From Puniceicoccaceae bacterium (lineage in GTDB: Bacteria > Verrucomicrobiota > Verrucomicrobiia > Opitutales > Coraliomargaritaceae), in contig JAKVCM010000019.1 of assembly GCA_022448605.1 (NCBI GenBank), positions 1 through 54,503 of the forward strand: a stretch of DNA of 54,503 bases, written 5' to 3'. The translations under genes were made by a program, and so were the position numbers. Every line of letters begins with the position of its first letter. Within the stretch, counting starts at the first letter, position 1. This document shows positions 17,731-26,192 of the stretch, piece by piece. The notes under the pieces were generated by a model. The model did not search any database. It saw nothing but the letters and a program-made list of their open reading frames with translations, and was not told where the DNA came from.

Positions 17731-18205
17731 GGAACTCTCTGATGCACAAATAGCCGCAGTTACAAAATGGATTCAAGAAGGTCGCTCACTGGCTGATGTG
17801 CAGCGTTCGCTGCGTGAAGACCTTGGAATCTCTATGACCTACATGGACGTTCGTTTCCTCGTCGACGACCTTGATATCGAAGTTGCCAAAAAGGAACCAG
17901 AAGCACCAGAATTATCTGAAGTCGAGGCCGTGGAGGACGTAACAGCCGAACCTGCTGAAGCTGAGTTAGTCGAAGAGGGCGCCAACGGCGCAGTGACTGT
18001 CGATGTCGACGCCATTATGCGCCCTGGTTCATTGGTTAGCGGCACTGTGGTGTTTAGTGACGGCGTCAGCCTTGGTTGGCAGTTGAGTGCAGCGGGTCAA
18101 CTAGGCCTCATCCCTGGCGACGATCCCGAGTATCGTCCCAGCTCTGAAGACTTACAGTCATTCCAGAGCCAGCTCGAAGAAGTGCTTCGAAAAAAGGGGT
18201 TCTAG
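17729..18205 (+). CDS. Acidic protein of unknown function
   Basis: 158 residues with no signal peptide or membrane segment. The N-terminal 50 residues form a helical unit (LSDAQIAAVTKWIQEGRSLADVQ and SMTYMDVRFLVDDLDI) that could be a small helix-turn-helix-like fold. A low-complexity Glu/Ala/Val linker covers about 53-90. The C-terminal part has a strand-rich segment around RPGSLVSGTVVFSDGVSLGW and ends in a helix. I do not recognise the family. It is cytoplasmic by composition. Its start overlaps a possible small ORF on the other strand. Confidence 0.75.
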   Translation: MELSDAQIAAVTKWIQEGRSLADVQRSLREDLGISMTYMDVRFLVDDLDIEVAKKEPEAPELSEVEAVEDVTAEPAEAELVEEGANGAVTVDVDAIMRPGSLVSGTVVFSDGVSLGWQLSAAGQLGLIPGDDPEYRPSSEDLQSFQSQLEEVLRKKGF

Positions 18206-18275
18206 GTCGGTGCATCGCCATGAGGCGGTAGTGCCAAGCGCTTAAGACGGTACAAACCTCGGGCTACAAGCTTCG

Positions 18276-19163
18276 CTACAATTTCCCTGAATTCTTCGGA
18301 TCCAGCGCATCACGGAGTCCGTCGCCCACGAAGTTGAATGCGAGGATAGTCAGCGAGAAAAACAGTGCAGGGAAGATCAGCATCCACGGGTAGATATCTA
18401 GCTTAACCGCACCCTCGTTGATCAACATCCCCCACGAACTCATCGGGGGTTGTACGCCTAACCCGAGGAAGCTGATCACCGATTCTAATAAAATTACCGC
18501 GGGAATAGTCAGCGTTGTAAATACAATTACGGGGCTCAAAAGATTGGGTAAAATATGCCGTCCGAGTATACGCAGTGTTGGCACCCCACCGACAATAGCC
18601 GCATCAATGAAAGTCTGCTTACGAAGCGCCTTCGTCTGCCCACGCACAATGCGAGCCATAGTTAACCACTCGACCGCTCCGATTGCGAGAAAGATTAGCA
18701 AGATACTTCGTCCAAGTAGCACAGTTAGCAGAATTACTATAATTGTAAACGGCAGCGCGTAAAGCGTATCGACAAATCTCATCATTGTCGCCTCGATACG
18801 CCCACCATTGTATCCTGCGATCATTCCGTAAACGACACCAATTAAGAGTGCCACTACCGTCGCCGCAAAGCCCACACCTATAGAAATACGGCCGCCAATC
18901 AAGGTCCGCACAAGTATGTCTCGCCCTAGCTCGTCTGTGCCAAACCAGTGCGTCCATGACGGTGCCTGCGCCCCGTAAGCAAGCTGTGTTGTCTCATGTG
19001 AATGTGGCACGAAGAACGGACCAATCAAACAGAGTAGGGTGATTCCTATGAATAGGCTGCCGCCGATCCGGGCCATGCGATTTGCGCAGAGTCGCTCCCA
19101 AGCGTCACGACCTAGTGACCGGGCGTCGCTGTCGACTTGTTCTCGCTCCAGCCTAGTCATCAT
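18276..19163 (-). CDS. ABC transporter permease, OppC/DppC type
   Basis: Inner-membrane permease of a peptide- or nickel-type ABC importer, 295 residues. The N-terminal OppC_N-like segment (DAWERLCANRMARIGGSLF) is followed by a periplasmic loop and five further helices. The cytoplasmic EAA-type coupling loop is at DAAIVGGVPTLRILGRHILPN. It overlaps the preceding oppB-type gene by 11 bases, so the two are translationally coupled. No ATP-binding or substrate-binding gene is adjacent. Confidence 0.9.
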   Translation of the reverse strand: MMTRLEREQVDSDARSLGRDAWERLCANRMARIGGSLFIGITLLCLIGPFFVPHSHETTQLAYGAQAPSWTHWFGTDELGRDILVRTLIGGRISIGVGFAATVVALLIGVVYGMIAGYNGGRIEATMMRFVDTLYALPFTIIVILLTVLLGRSILLIFLAIGAVEWLTMARIVRGQTKALRKQTFIDAAIVGGVPTLRILGRHILPNLLSPVIVFTTLTIPAVILLESVISFLGLGVQPPMSSWGMLINEGAVKLDIYPWMLIFPALFFSLTILAFNFVGDGLRDALDPKNSGKL

Positions 19164-20073
19164 GGCGTGTACGTGGATTCATCCACATCTGGATCAGATC
19201 AACTATAAGGTTAAAAAATAAAATTAGCACCGCATAAAAAAGTACCGTGCCCATCACCATCGTACTGTCCCGGTTGAAGGCCGAGTTGACGAAGAAACTA
19301 CCAAGCCCTGGGATGAAAAAAATTGTCTCCACTACAAAAGAACCACTGATTAAGCCCGCTACAGCTGGTCCCAAATAGGACACCACTGGGTAGAGCGCCG
19401 TACGTAGTGCGTGGCGTATTACTATCGCTTTTTTGGCGAGCCCTTTTGCACGCGCCGTACGAATGTAATCCAGTTGCATCACGTCTAGCATTCCGCTTCG
19501 TGCAAGCCGCGCGATGTAGGCTGCGTAAAAAAGTCCCAGCGTAATTGCTGGCAATACGCGGTCGCCCAGCGTGTTCCAACCGAATGGGTTGAACCAGCCA
19601 AGCTGCATACTAAAGACTATGATCAAGATAGGACCCAATACAAAAGCAGGCAGGCAAATACCAAGCATAGCAATGCCCATGAGCACACTTTCCGATGGCC
19701 GATTATGTCCTAGTGCCGCCAATACGCCGATTGGTGTGCCGACTGTTACCGCAACGAGCAAAGCATGGAAGCCCAGTTCCAGCGACACGGGAAAACTTTG
19801 GGCAATGATCTCATCCACATCCCAGCCAGCGTATTTATATGAGGGGCCAAAGTCTCCCCGTAGTCGTTGTCCAAGAAAGCGGAAGTATTGCTCATGCATT
19901 GGCAGATCTAGTCCGTAGTGGGCATTGATCAGCGCTTGAACCTCTTCAGGTATGTCCTTCTCTGTATCAAAGGGGCCACCTGGCGTGAGCTGCATCAAAA
20001 TAAACGTCGCTGTCGCAATCACCCAGAGTGTGGGGATTGCTTGCAATAAACGTCTGAGAATTAAAAGGTGCAT
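19153..20073 (-). CDS. ABC transporter permease, OppB/DppB type
   Basis: 306-residue inner-membrane permease. It has the typical OppB N-terminus (LRRLLQAIPTLWVIATATFI), a periplasmic domain to about residue 95, then five helices. The EAA-type loop is at DYIRTARAKGLAKKAIVIRHALR. The end FIPGLGSFFVNSAFNRDSTM is also characteristic. It is the first gene of a two-gene unit with the OppC-type permease. Upstream on the other strand is an exonuclease gene, so any ATPases and binding protein must be encoded elsewhere. Confidence 0.9.
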   Translation of the reverse strand: MHLLILRRLLQAIPTLWVIATATFILMQLTPGGPFDTEKDIPEEVQALINAHYGLDLPMHEQYFRFLGQRLRGDFGPSYKYAGWDVDEIIAQSFPVSLELGFHALLVAVTVGTPIGVLAALGHNRPSESVLMGIAMLGICLPAFVLGPILIIVFSMQLGWFNPFGWNTLGDRVLPAITLGLFYAAYIARLARSGMLDVMQLDYIRTARAKGLAKKAIVIRHALRTALYPVVSYLGPAVAGLISGSFVVETIFFIPGLGSFFVNSAFNRDSTMVMGTVLFYAVLILFFNLIVDLIQMWMNPRTRHDD

Positions 20074-20282
20074 CGAGTCGTTACTTCTTATCTGAACGAC
20101 TGAGCCGTTGAATCAAATATCAAATTTGCAAAATCAATGGCGGGGCAGGCTTCGTAGGTTCGTCTCATTGTATTAAACGGAGAGGAAGTTGACTATACCT
20201 CTTTTTTGACTTCGAAACAATAGCGTCTGAGCTTGCTCAACTTTTTCAGTCAGTTATGATTTAAATTTTAGGATTTGACCAC

Positions 20283-20942
20283 ATGTTTGACACTCCCATC
20301 CACGTTATCGATTTTGAAGGCAGCCGGCAGAGTGGTGTCGTGGAGTATGGCTACGTTACGCTGGAGAATGGTGAGATTGTTGATTCGCAGACGCGAATCT
20401 GCTCTCCCGTTGGTACGATTACTGACCTCGACCGGGGCCAGCACGGTATCTCTGAAGGACGCGCTTCAAAACATGCTCTCTTCGAGCTTGAATGGTCACT
20501 CTTCGCTCGCCTCCGCCAGTCGGGAGCCTTTTGCGCACACAACGCCTCGGTTGAAGACGGATTTCTACGCGCCGTCTGGCCATGCCCGCGCACTTCGCCA
20601 GATTTTGCGGAACCTGGACAGGTCACCGCAACATGGGCGCCTTGGCTTGATACGCTCCATATTTATCGGCAAGTTTACCCGCAGCTCGAAAACCATAAAC
20701 TTCAAGCGCTCATCGAAATCTTTGACCTTCAGGCTGCCCTCGATGCTCAAGCCGTCACGATTTGTCCTACAGAGCGCCGCCGATACCATTGTGCTCTATA
20801 CGACGCGCTAGCCTCTGCCTTGCTCTTGCGCCGCTTGGCCGACGAACCGACTCTGAAAGACGCTAGCATGCGCTGGCTCTTTCTTCAAAGTGCTGCTTCC
20901 GTCGCTGCTCGTGATGCAATGGGTCAACAGGAACTTCTATAA
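20283..20942 (+). CDS. DnaQ-like (DEDDh) 3'-5' exonuclease
   Basis: 219-residue soluble protein of the RNase T / DnaQ exonuclease superfamily. The first acidic pair is in VIDFEGSRQ near residue 10, the middle Asp in AHNASVEDGFL near residue 85, and the final His and Asp in HCALYDALA near residue 175. All four metal-binding acidic residues and the general-base His of the DEDDh class therefore seem present. It is monofunctional, without polymerase or endonuclease domains. It could be a proofreading subunit or a repair/RNA-processing nuclease; the sequence does not decide. Confidence 0.87.
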   Translation: MFDTPIHVIDFEGSRQSGVVEYGYVTLENGEIVDSQTRICSPVGTITDLDRGQHGISEGRASKHALFELEWSLFARLRQSGAFCAHNASVEDGFLRAVWPCPRTSPDFAEPGQVTATWAPWLDTLHIYRQVYPQLENHKLQALIEIFDLQAALDAQAVTICPTERRRYHCALYDALASALLLRRLADEPTLKDASMRWLFLQSAASVAARDAMGQQELL

Positions 20943-21056
20943 ATCATTAAGTTCGTAGCTGAAAGTGCGAGCACTTGAAGCATCGATTTTAAAAAAGAAC
21001 AATCGGTCAAAACTTTATAGTTTCGGTAGCACGCTTAGATCGTTTATCTACTCATC

Positions 21057-22028
21057 ATGCCAGACCTACCAAAAATTGTTTATTTCGGCTCCGATGCCAT
21101 CTGCTTACCTGGCCTACAATATCTTCATGAACAGGCTTGCGATCTATGTACGCTAGCAGCCGTGGTTTCGCAGCCAGACCGTCGACAAGGGCGAGGAAAA
21201 AAGCTTCAGCAAAACTCTGTCGCGGAGTTTGCCAGTTCGAAAGGTATCCCACTCTTGCAGCCTGAAAAGCCCAATGCGGCCCTGGCAGATTGGTTATGTG
21301 CCCAGAAAGTCGCGCTCGCTTTCGTTATGGCTTACGGGCACTTCATGCCTAAGGCAGTGCGGGAGGCACCAAGGCATGGCATGCTTAATTTCCATGCTTC
21401 GATTCTACCTGCCTATCGTGGAGCTTCGCCAGTCGAGGCTGCCATTGCTCTTGGCGAAGTGGAGACGGGTGTCTCATTGATGCAAGTTGTCAAAGAAATG
21501 GACGCAGGAGCGGTTGCAGACTGTAAGCGCTTATCTATTGAAAATGTGGACACAAGCTCGTCTGTCCGAAGTAAAGTCGGCCAAGCAGTGATTACTCTCT
21601 TAGAGAGAAATTTAAAAGCGTCGCTTCTAGGCGCACTAACTTTATTACCTCAGAATGCCAGTCTGGCTACTCAATGCCGTAAAATTAGGAAAGAAGACGG
21701 CGCACTGGATTTCGCCCAACCAGCCGCATCAATCGACGCTCGGCTTCGTGCATTTACCCCTTGGCCGGGAGGCTACTTTGATCACGGCGAAACGCGGATT
21801 AAAGTAGGTAAGTGCTCACTTGCAGAACCGATTACTTCTGCGCAACCTGGCACCGTTATTGTGGCAGGTGAGATCCTTGATGTTGCCACCGGCAAGGGCC
21901 TATTACGCATTCACGAACTTCAGCGACCAGGTGGGCGTATGCTGCCTGCATCGGATTTTCTGCGAGGCTACTCAATTGAAGTTGGAGAAGTCTTACCGAG
22001 TGTGCAGAGTTATTCACTTTTAGTCTAA
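21057..22028 (+). CDS. fmt: Methionyl-tRNA formyltransferase
   Basis: Formylates initiator Met-tRNA with 10-formyl-tetrahydrofolate. 323 residues, the usual length. The N-terminal formyltransferase domain starts KIVYFGSDAI. It contains SQPDRRQGRGKKL and the catalytic NFHASILPAYRGASPVEAAI, with the essential Asn and His, followed by MDAGAVADC. The C-terminal tRNA-binding domain runs from about residue 215 (AFTPWPGGYF). The def and priA genes that often accompany fmt are not here. Confidence 0.97.
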   Translation: MPDLPKIVYFGSDAICLPGLQYLHEQACDLCTLAAVVSQPDRRQGRGKKLQQNSVAEFASSKGIPLLQPEKPNAALADWLCAQKVALAFVMAYGHFMPKAVREAPRHGMLNFHASILPAYRGASPVEAAIALGEVETGVSLMQVVKEMDAGAVADCKRLSIENVDTSSSVRSKVGQAVITLLERNLKASLLGALTLLPQNASLATQCRKIRKEDGALDFAQPAASIDARLRAFTPWPGGYFDHGETRIKVGKCSLAEPITSAQPGTVIVAGEILDVATGKGLLRIHELQRPGGRMLPASDFLRGYSIEVGEVLPSVQSYSLLV

Positions 22029-22093
22029 GTATCACAACTTGGAACTCTTCCCTAATTGTCATCGCAAGGGGCTTGTTTTATTCCCAAAATAAA

Positions 22094-22123
22094 AAAACGC
22101 GCTCCCAATAGGGAACGCGTTTT
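22094..22123 (-). terminator. Terminator downstream of the cold-shock gene
   Basis: Inverted repeat AAAACGCG...CGCGTTTT with an inner TCCC/GGGA pair, one mismatch and a 4-base loop. On the minus strand it is followed by a T-rich tract (plus-strand A run 22091-22097), as expected for a terminator of the cold-shock gene. It could also act on fmt transcripts. Confidence 0.75.
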
Positions 22124-22149
22124 GCCATAAAAATGGGAGAATGCTCAGG

Positions 22150-22353
22150 CTAAGCGGGTGTGACTTCAGTCGCGCATGGACCCTTGGGCCCACTACCTAT
22201 TTCGAAGGAGACTTGTTGACCGTCTTCAAGGGAGGCATAGCCGTCCATTTTGATTTCAGAGTGGTGAACAAAGAGATCTTTGCCGCCATCTTCGGGGGTG
22301 ATGAATCCGTAGCCTTTTTCGGCATCGAACCATTTTACATTTCCTGTACTCAT
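22150..22353 (-). CDS. Cold-shock-domain protein (CspA family)
   Basis: 67-residue single cold-shock domain that binds single-stranded RNA and DNA. RNP1 is in KGYGFITPE and RNP2 in DLFVHHSEI, both intact with their aromatic residues. These proteins act as RNA chaperones at low temperature or growth resumption. The 22354-22638 region upstream (285 bases, otherwise empty) probably contains its promoter and a long 5' leader, as known for csp genes. No specific leader structure is resolved here. Confidence 0.96.
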   Translation of the reverse strand: MSTGNVKWFDAEKGYGFITPEDGGKDLFVHHSEIKMDGYASLEDGQQVSFEIGSGPKGPCATEVTPA

Positions 22354-22638
22354 ATACTTGTGTTTCTTGTTTAATTCACAAAATCCGCCGTTTGCGAATA
22401 TTTGCTACTTCTTTGTAACGTATAGATTGACTGCTGTCGCTAAAAATCTCATTTAAATATTCTGCCATTTTTGCTCTGTATTTTACCTCTTTAGGCACTC
22501 AAAGTCTGTTGTAGCGATTTTTAATACTAATAACTGTGCTTATTCTTGCACTAGACAATCTACGATTCATTTCAAGTAGCTGCAGCTGTTGACTCATTTA
22601 TACAAGTAAGTTTAAACCCAGCGTAGCGATCAGACTAT

Positions 22639-23052
22639 ATGCCAAATACTTTTTCCTATACCTCAGAGGTCTATTTCGACGAACTTGATGGCCTTGGATT
22701 CCTTCATCATACCCGCTATCTACTGCACTTAGAGCGTGCACAACAAAAGTTTTTTGAGTATTTGCTCGGCGTGCCCGACTTCGATGCCGATCGCGACGAG
22801 GATATTTATGTGGTCGTTCACGGTCTTGATGCGAGATTCCGCGTACCTCTAAGCAAACCAGGCAAGATCGTAGTGGATTACCAGATCGTTAAGATTCGCA
22901 GTGGTGGTGTGACCATGGATTTCACCATTCGCGCTTCCGAAGACAAAACGATTTATTGCACTGGAACACGTACCGTTTGCAAACTGTCGGCTGAGACTCA
23001 CCGACCAGTGCCATGGACGGATGCCTTCCGTGCCGCGATGGTAGCATATTAG
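22639..23052 (+). CDS. Hotdog-fold acyl-CoA thioesterase (YbgC/4HBT-like)
   Basis: 137 residues of the 4-hydroxybenzoyl-CoA thioesterase-like hotdog fold. The N-terminal catalytic-region motif is EVYFDELDGLGFLHHTRYL, where the usual Asp aligns in YFDELDGLGF. The later strands VVVHGLDARFRVPLSKPGKI and SGGVTMDFTI are family-like. It cleaves an acyl-CoA or acyl-ACP of unknown identity. A membrane protein gene follows 17 bases later on the same strand. Confidence 0.85.
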   Translation: MPNTFSYTSEVYFDELDGLGFLHHTRYLLHLERAQQKFFEYLLGVPDFDADRDEDIYVVVHGLDARFRVPLSKPGKIVVDYQIVKIRSGGVTMDFTIRASEDKTIYCTGTRTVCKLSAETHRPVPWTDAFRAAMVAY

Positions 23053-23069
23053 TCGACGGTAATTTACCG

Positions 23070-23414
23070 ATGTTTGATTTCTTCTGTCTTCTCACTGCCA
23101 TAGCTTTTCTGGTCTATGGTCCGTGTTGTGTCTTCTCCGGTCACATGGTAGTTGAGTTCGAACGATACCGCCTTGCTCGCTTTCGCAAGATCACCGGATA
23201 CCTGCAAATTCTAGGAGCAGTTGGCCTGCTCGTCGGCTTTTTATTCAGTCCTGTTGCCGGCCTCATAGCAGCGCTCGGATTGAGTATTCAGATGCTGCTC
23301 GGGTTTGGTGTGCGCCTATTAATACGCGACAGCTTGTTGCAATGTCTGCCATCGTTCAGTTTTATGCTGATAAACGCAGGCCTTGTTGTGGGCTTCATTA
23401 ATCGCTTAACTTAG
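23070..23414 (+). CDS. DoxX-like small membrane protein
   Basis: The ATG at 23070 gives 114 residues with four hydrophobic segments. The pattern resembles DoxX/DoxD-type four-helix membrane proteins: a first helix, a polar loop with RYRLARFRKITGYLQILGA, then three helices. The frame extends upstream into the thioesterase gene, but the upstream part is not hydrophobic and overlaps it. It is probably co-transcribed with the thioesterase. The function is unknown. Confidence 0.65.
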   Translation: MFDFFCLLTAIAFLVYGPCCVFSGHMVVEFERYRLARFRKITGYLQILGAVGLLVGFLFSPVAGLIAALGLSIQMLLGFGVRLLIRDSLLQCLPSFSFMLINAGLVVGFINRLT

Positions 23415-23467
23415 ATCTTTTAATAAGCTGTAAAAAAGGATCTGACTGATTCTGTAATGGAGCAGCG

Positions 23468-23851
23468 TTAAGCCGCAAGTAATAGAATCGCCACGCAGAG
23501 AGCTAGCATAATTAGTGCAGGGATAGACTTTTTAAAAGGGTCTTTAATTTTAAGGTGCATCCCGAATGCGCCTATCATCAAGGCTGCAAGCAAGATCGCT
23601 GATGGGATGACGAACCATTGTAGAAAGATTCCAGCAAGGAGTCCGATCGCAGACATTATTTTTAAAAAGCCTATAATGTAGACTGCGACTATTGGTAAAC
23701 CGTAAACCAAGAATTCTTCACTCATGTTCGATGCCTTACCGCCTCGATACTCTGTGTCTTGGCCAAATCGAAGGAGCCACACGTTAAAAATTCCTAAGGC
23801 AGCGATGATTTGTAAGAGATATTGAACATAGACCATTGTTTCGATGGTCAC
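23468..23851 (-). CDS. DoxX-like membrane protein
   Basis: 127 residues with four hydrophobic helices. The first is followed by LLRFGQDTEYRGGKA and the second begins YGLPIVAVYIIGFLKIMSA, a pattern typical of the DoxX-like family in Bacteroidota and Verrucomicrobiota. It is an integral inner-membrane protein of unknown function. It is convergent with the other DoxX-like gene, whose product has a similar four-helix plan, and divergent from the DUF2256-photolyase cluster. Confidence 0.8.
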   Translation of the reverse strand: MTIETMVYVQYLLQIIAALGIFNVWLLRFGQDTEYRGGKASNMSEEFLVYGLPIVAVYIIGFLKIMSAIGLLAGIFLQWFVIPSAILLAALMIGAFGMHLKIKDPFKKSIPALIMLALCVAILLLAA

Positions 23852-23921
23852 GATTTCTGCTTCGATGTCAAATAAGTGTATTAAAAATGAAAGGTTAGGA
23901 CTGTCTGTGCGTTGTTTTACG

Positions 23922-24080
23922 GTGCGAAGCTACGGAAAAACAGTATGTAAGCAAAATCTCCCCCAGAAATTGTGCCCCGTTTGTCGACGTCGCTTCGCTT
24001 GGCGTAAAAAATGGGAGCGTTGTTGGGAGGAGGTTGTCTACTGCTCACGTCGCTGTCGTCGGGAGGGTAAGATTCTGTGA
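23922..24080 (+). CDS. DUF2256 zinc-ribbon-like protein
   Basis: About 52 residues from a GTG at 23922; the frame also opens at an ATG at 23844, but that part overlaps the divergent gene and is unlike the family. The core is KLCPVCRRRFAWRKKWERCW and then VVYCSRRCRR, with four Cys that should bind zinc, the DUF2256 signature. Its stop overlaps the photolyase GTG by 4 bases (GTGA), so the two are translationally coupled. The family is known to neighbour cryptochrome/photolyase genes; its role is unknown. Confidence 0.8.
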   Translation: MRSYGKTVCKQNLPQKLCPVCRRRFAWRKKWERCWEEVVYCSRRCRREGKIL

Positions 24081-25633
24081 GTGATGAGATTTTAACGCTT
24101 GTATGGTTCAAGCGAGACCTAAGGGTTTTAGATCATGTGCCTCTGACTGAGGCAGGCAAAATTGGGCGGGTCTTGCCCGTTTATGTGATTGAGCCTGAGG
24201 TGATCGAGGCTACCGACTTTGATGCTTTGCATTGGGATTTTATTCGAGAATCCTTGATTGATTTGAATACATCTTTAGAGGAACTCGGAGTTAGTCTCTT
24301 CGTCCAGATAGGGGAAGTGTGTGACGTTTTTAAGAGATTACACCAACAGTTTGGCTTCACAAAAATTTTTGCACACGAAGAGACCGGGAATGCACTGAGC
24401 TATTGTCGAGATAAACGATTGGCCAGATGGGCTCATTCTGCAGGAATTACGTTCAAAGAAACGCCGCAAAACGGAGTTGTCCGTCGTCTCAAAGATCGTG
24501 ACGGCTGGTCGAAGGTCTGGGAGTCGCGGATGAGTCAGCCAATTACATTGCCCGCCAGTGAGATTTTTGGTCCGATGTATTCGGATGGCGGCGTGCAAAT
24601 ACCAAGTGCTAAGTCGCTTGGTCTACAACGGGCTGAGCGCGTGACCCAATTGCAGGGCGGTGAGAGCAATGGTCTGCGCATCTTAGAAAGTTTCACAATG
24701 GGTCGTGGATCGCGGTATCACCGTGAGATGAGTAGTCCCAACACGGCTTTCGACAGTTGTTCGAGGCTGAGTCCATATTTGACATGGGGATGCATTTCAA
24801 TGCGCACCATTGTGCAAAGAACACGGGACGCAGCAGGTGACACTCTTCCAAAGATTGCTGCGCGCGCCTTCATCTCGCGCTGCCACTGGCACTGCCACTT
24901 CATGCAAAAGCTAGAGTCGGAGCCAGCGATCGAATTTCATGCGTTTAACCGCGCGTGTGAAACTTTGCGTGATAACGGAAACGATCCCGCTCGACTCGAA
25001 GCTTGGCAGCAAGGCCGTACGGGCTACCCATTTGTCGATGCTTGCATGCGGGCCTTGAAACAGCGCGGCTGGATCAACTTTCGTATGCGTGCGATGTTGG
25101 TATCGTTCGCTAGTTATCATCTCTGGCTGGATTGGCGCTTGTTTCGTGATTGGCTAGCATGTCAATTTATTGATTACGAGCCAGGTATCCATTACTCCCA
25201 GATACAGATGCAAAGTGGCCTAACTGGGATCAACACTCTGCGCATCTACAACCCAGTCAAACAAGGTATGGATCACGATCCGGCGGGTGTATTTATCCGA
25301 GAATGGGTGCCTGAGCTTAAGGGTATTGCAGATGAAGCGATCCATCAGCCGTGGCTGCTTCCAGATCAAATGCAGTCGAAATATCAATGCCGACTTGGGC
25401 GTGATTATCCGCTACCTATTGTCGACCACAAGGAGGCAGTTAAATTTGCGCGCGAGCAGTTTGCAATGCTTCGTCAACGGAACGACTATTGGGCTTGCGC
25501 TCACGAAGTCATGCAACGTCATGGAAGCCGTAAAAAATCAGAGAATCGTAGCCGTCCGAAGCTACCCAAAGAAAAGCCCATAAGCCGTCAAACCACGCTC
25601 CAGTTAAATGAGTCAAAAAATTTACAATCTTAG
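24077..25633 (+). CDS. Cryptochrome/photolyase family flavoprotein
   Basis: 518 residues. The N-terminal alpha/beta photolyase domain (LTLVWFKRDLRVLDHVPLTE) spans about 1-130. The C-terminal FAD-binding helical domain includes SRLSPYLTWGCIS, WQQGRTGYPFVDACMRAL, GWINFRMRAMLVSF and GIHYSQIQMQSGLTGINTLR. It belongs to the blue-light flavoprotein family that repairs pyrimidine dimers or acts as a photoreceptor. The sequence does not settle which. GTG start. It sits between DUF2256 (4-base overlap) and DUF2805 (26-base overlap). The last 40 residues are basic and poorly conserved in style. Confidence 0.92.
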   Translation: MSDEILTLVWFKRDLRVLDHVPLTEAGKIGRVLPVYVIEPEVIEATDFDALHWDFIRESLIDLNTSLEELGVSLFVQIGEVCDVFKRLHQQFGFTKIFAHEETGNALSYCRDKRLARWAHSAGITFKETPQNGVVRRLKDRDGWSKVWESRMSQPITLPASEIFGPMYSDGGVQIPSAKSLGLQRAERVTQLQGGESNGLRILESFTMGRGSRYHREMSSPNTAFDSCSRLSPYLTWGCISMRTIVQRTRDAAGDTLPKIAARAFISRCHWHCHFMQKLESEPAIEFHAFNRACETLRDNGNDPARLEAWQQGRTGYPFVDACMRALKQRGWINFRMRAMLVSFASYHLWLDWRLFRDWLACQFIDYEPGIHYSQIQMQSGLTGINTLRIYNPVKQGMDHDPAGVFIREWVPELKGIADEAIHQPWLLPDQMQSKYQCRLGRDYPLPIVDHKEAVKFAREQFAMLRQRNDYWACAHEVMQRHGSRKKSENRSRPKLPKEKPISRQTTLQLNESKNLQS

Positions 25634-25850
25634 TGATGCGGAAGCCAACGCCTTAGTACGTATGGCTTGGGAAGATCAAACTACCTTTGACCAGATCAAA
25701 GAACGCTCAGGTTTCTCTGAAGCTGATGTGATCAAACTTATGCGGCGCGAACTAAAGCCCCGCAGTTTCCGCTCATGGCGCAAGCGCGTTAGTGGACGTA
25801 TAACCAAGCATCGCAAGTTGTTTGAGCGTCATATCAAGCCATCCTCCTGA
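25608..25850 (+). CDS. DUF2805 / TIGR03643 family protein
   Basis: 80-residue basic protein. The N-terminal half (LSDAEANALVRMAWEDQTTFD, then SGFSEADVIKLMRRELKPRSFR) looks like a helix-turn-helix-like unit and matches the TIGR03643 style; the C-terminus is rich in Arg, Lys and His. It starts inside the end of the photolyase gene, overlapping it by 26 bases. Nucleic-acid binding is an inference from charge and fold impression. Confidence 0.8.
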   Translation: MSQKIYNLSDAEANALVRMAWEDQTTFDQIKERSGFSEADVIKLMRRELKPRSFRSWRKRVSGRITKHRKLFERHIKPSS

Positions 25851-25966
25851 TTTGTAGCGGATCCGCGAAGCGATTCCTCGTCGGCTGGTTGGTATGCTCG
25901 GGATCGTTGCGACTGATGATTTACGCTTTGTGAAGAGCCCTAAATCCATTCCTTAGCAATGACCCA

Positions 25967-26185
25967 TTAGCTGTGGAAAAGAGCTTCCACGCGATCCATG
26001 TAAACTGCGTGCTGTGCGGGATCATGGAAAGAACCTGCGCCATGGGGTGGCGACTCGCTTGTCGGTTTAGCGATTGTTATCTGGTAGATTTTACGCCCTG
26101 TTTCTAGCTCGCAATTAACCTCAAGCACTTCGTCTTTGGGAGAACAAATCACATTGACGTGGCGTAGCTTTGAACAGGTATCCAC
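25967..26185 (-). CDS. Small conserved-looking protein of unknown function
   Basis: A GTG at 26185, 7 bases after the preceding gene's stop, gives 72 residues. A longer frame from a TTG at 26257 would overlap that gene. The peptide has a strand-rich core (RHVNVICSPKDEVLEVNCEL and GRKIYQITIAKP), then a Ser/Pro/His-rich stretch and a final helix. No signal peptide is seen. The family is not recognised. It is probably co-transcribed with the membrane gene upstream. Confidence 0.5.
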   Translation of the reverse strand: MDTCSKLRHVNVICSPKDEVLEVNCELETGRKIYQITIAKPTSESPPHGAGSFHDPAQHAVYMDRVEALFHS

Positions 26186-26192
26186 AATGAGA

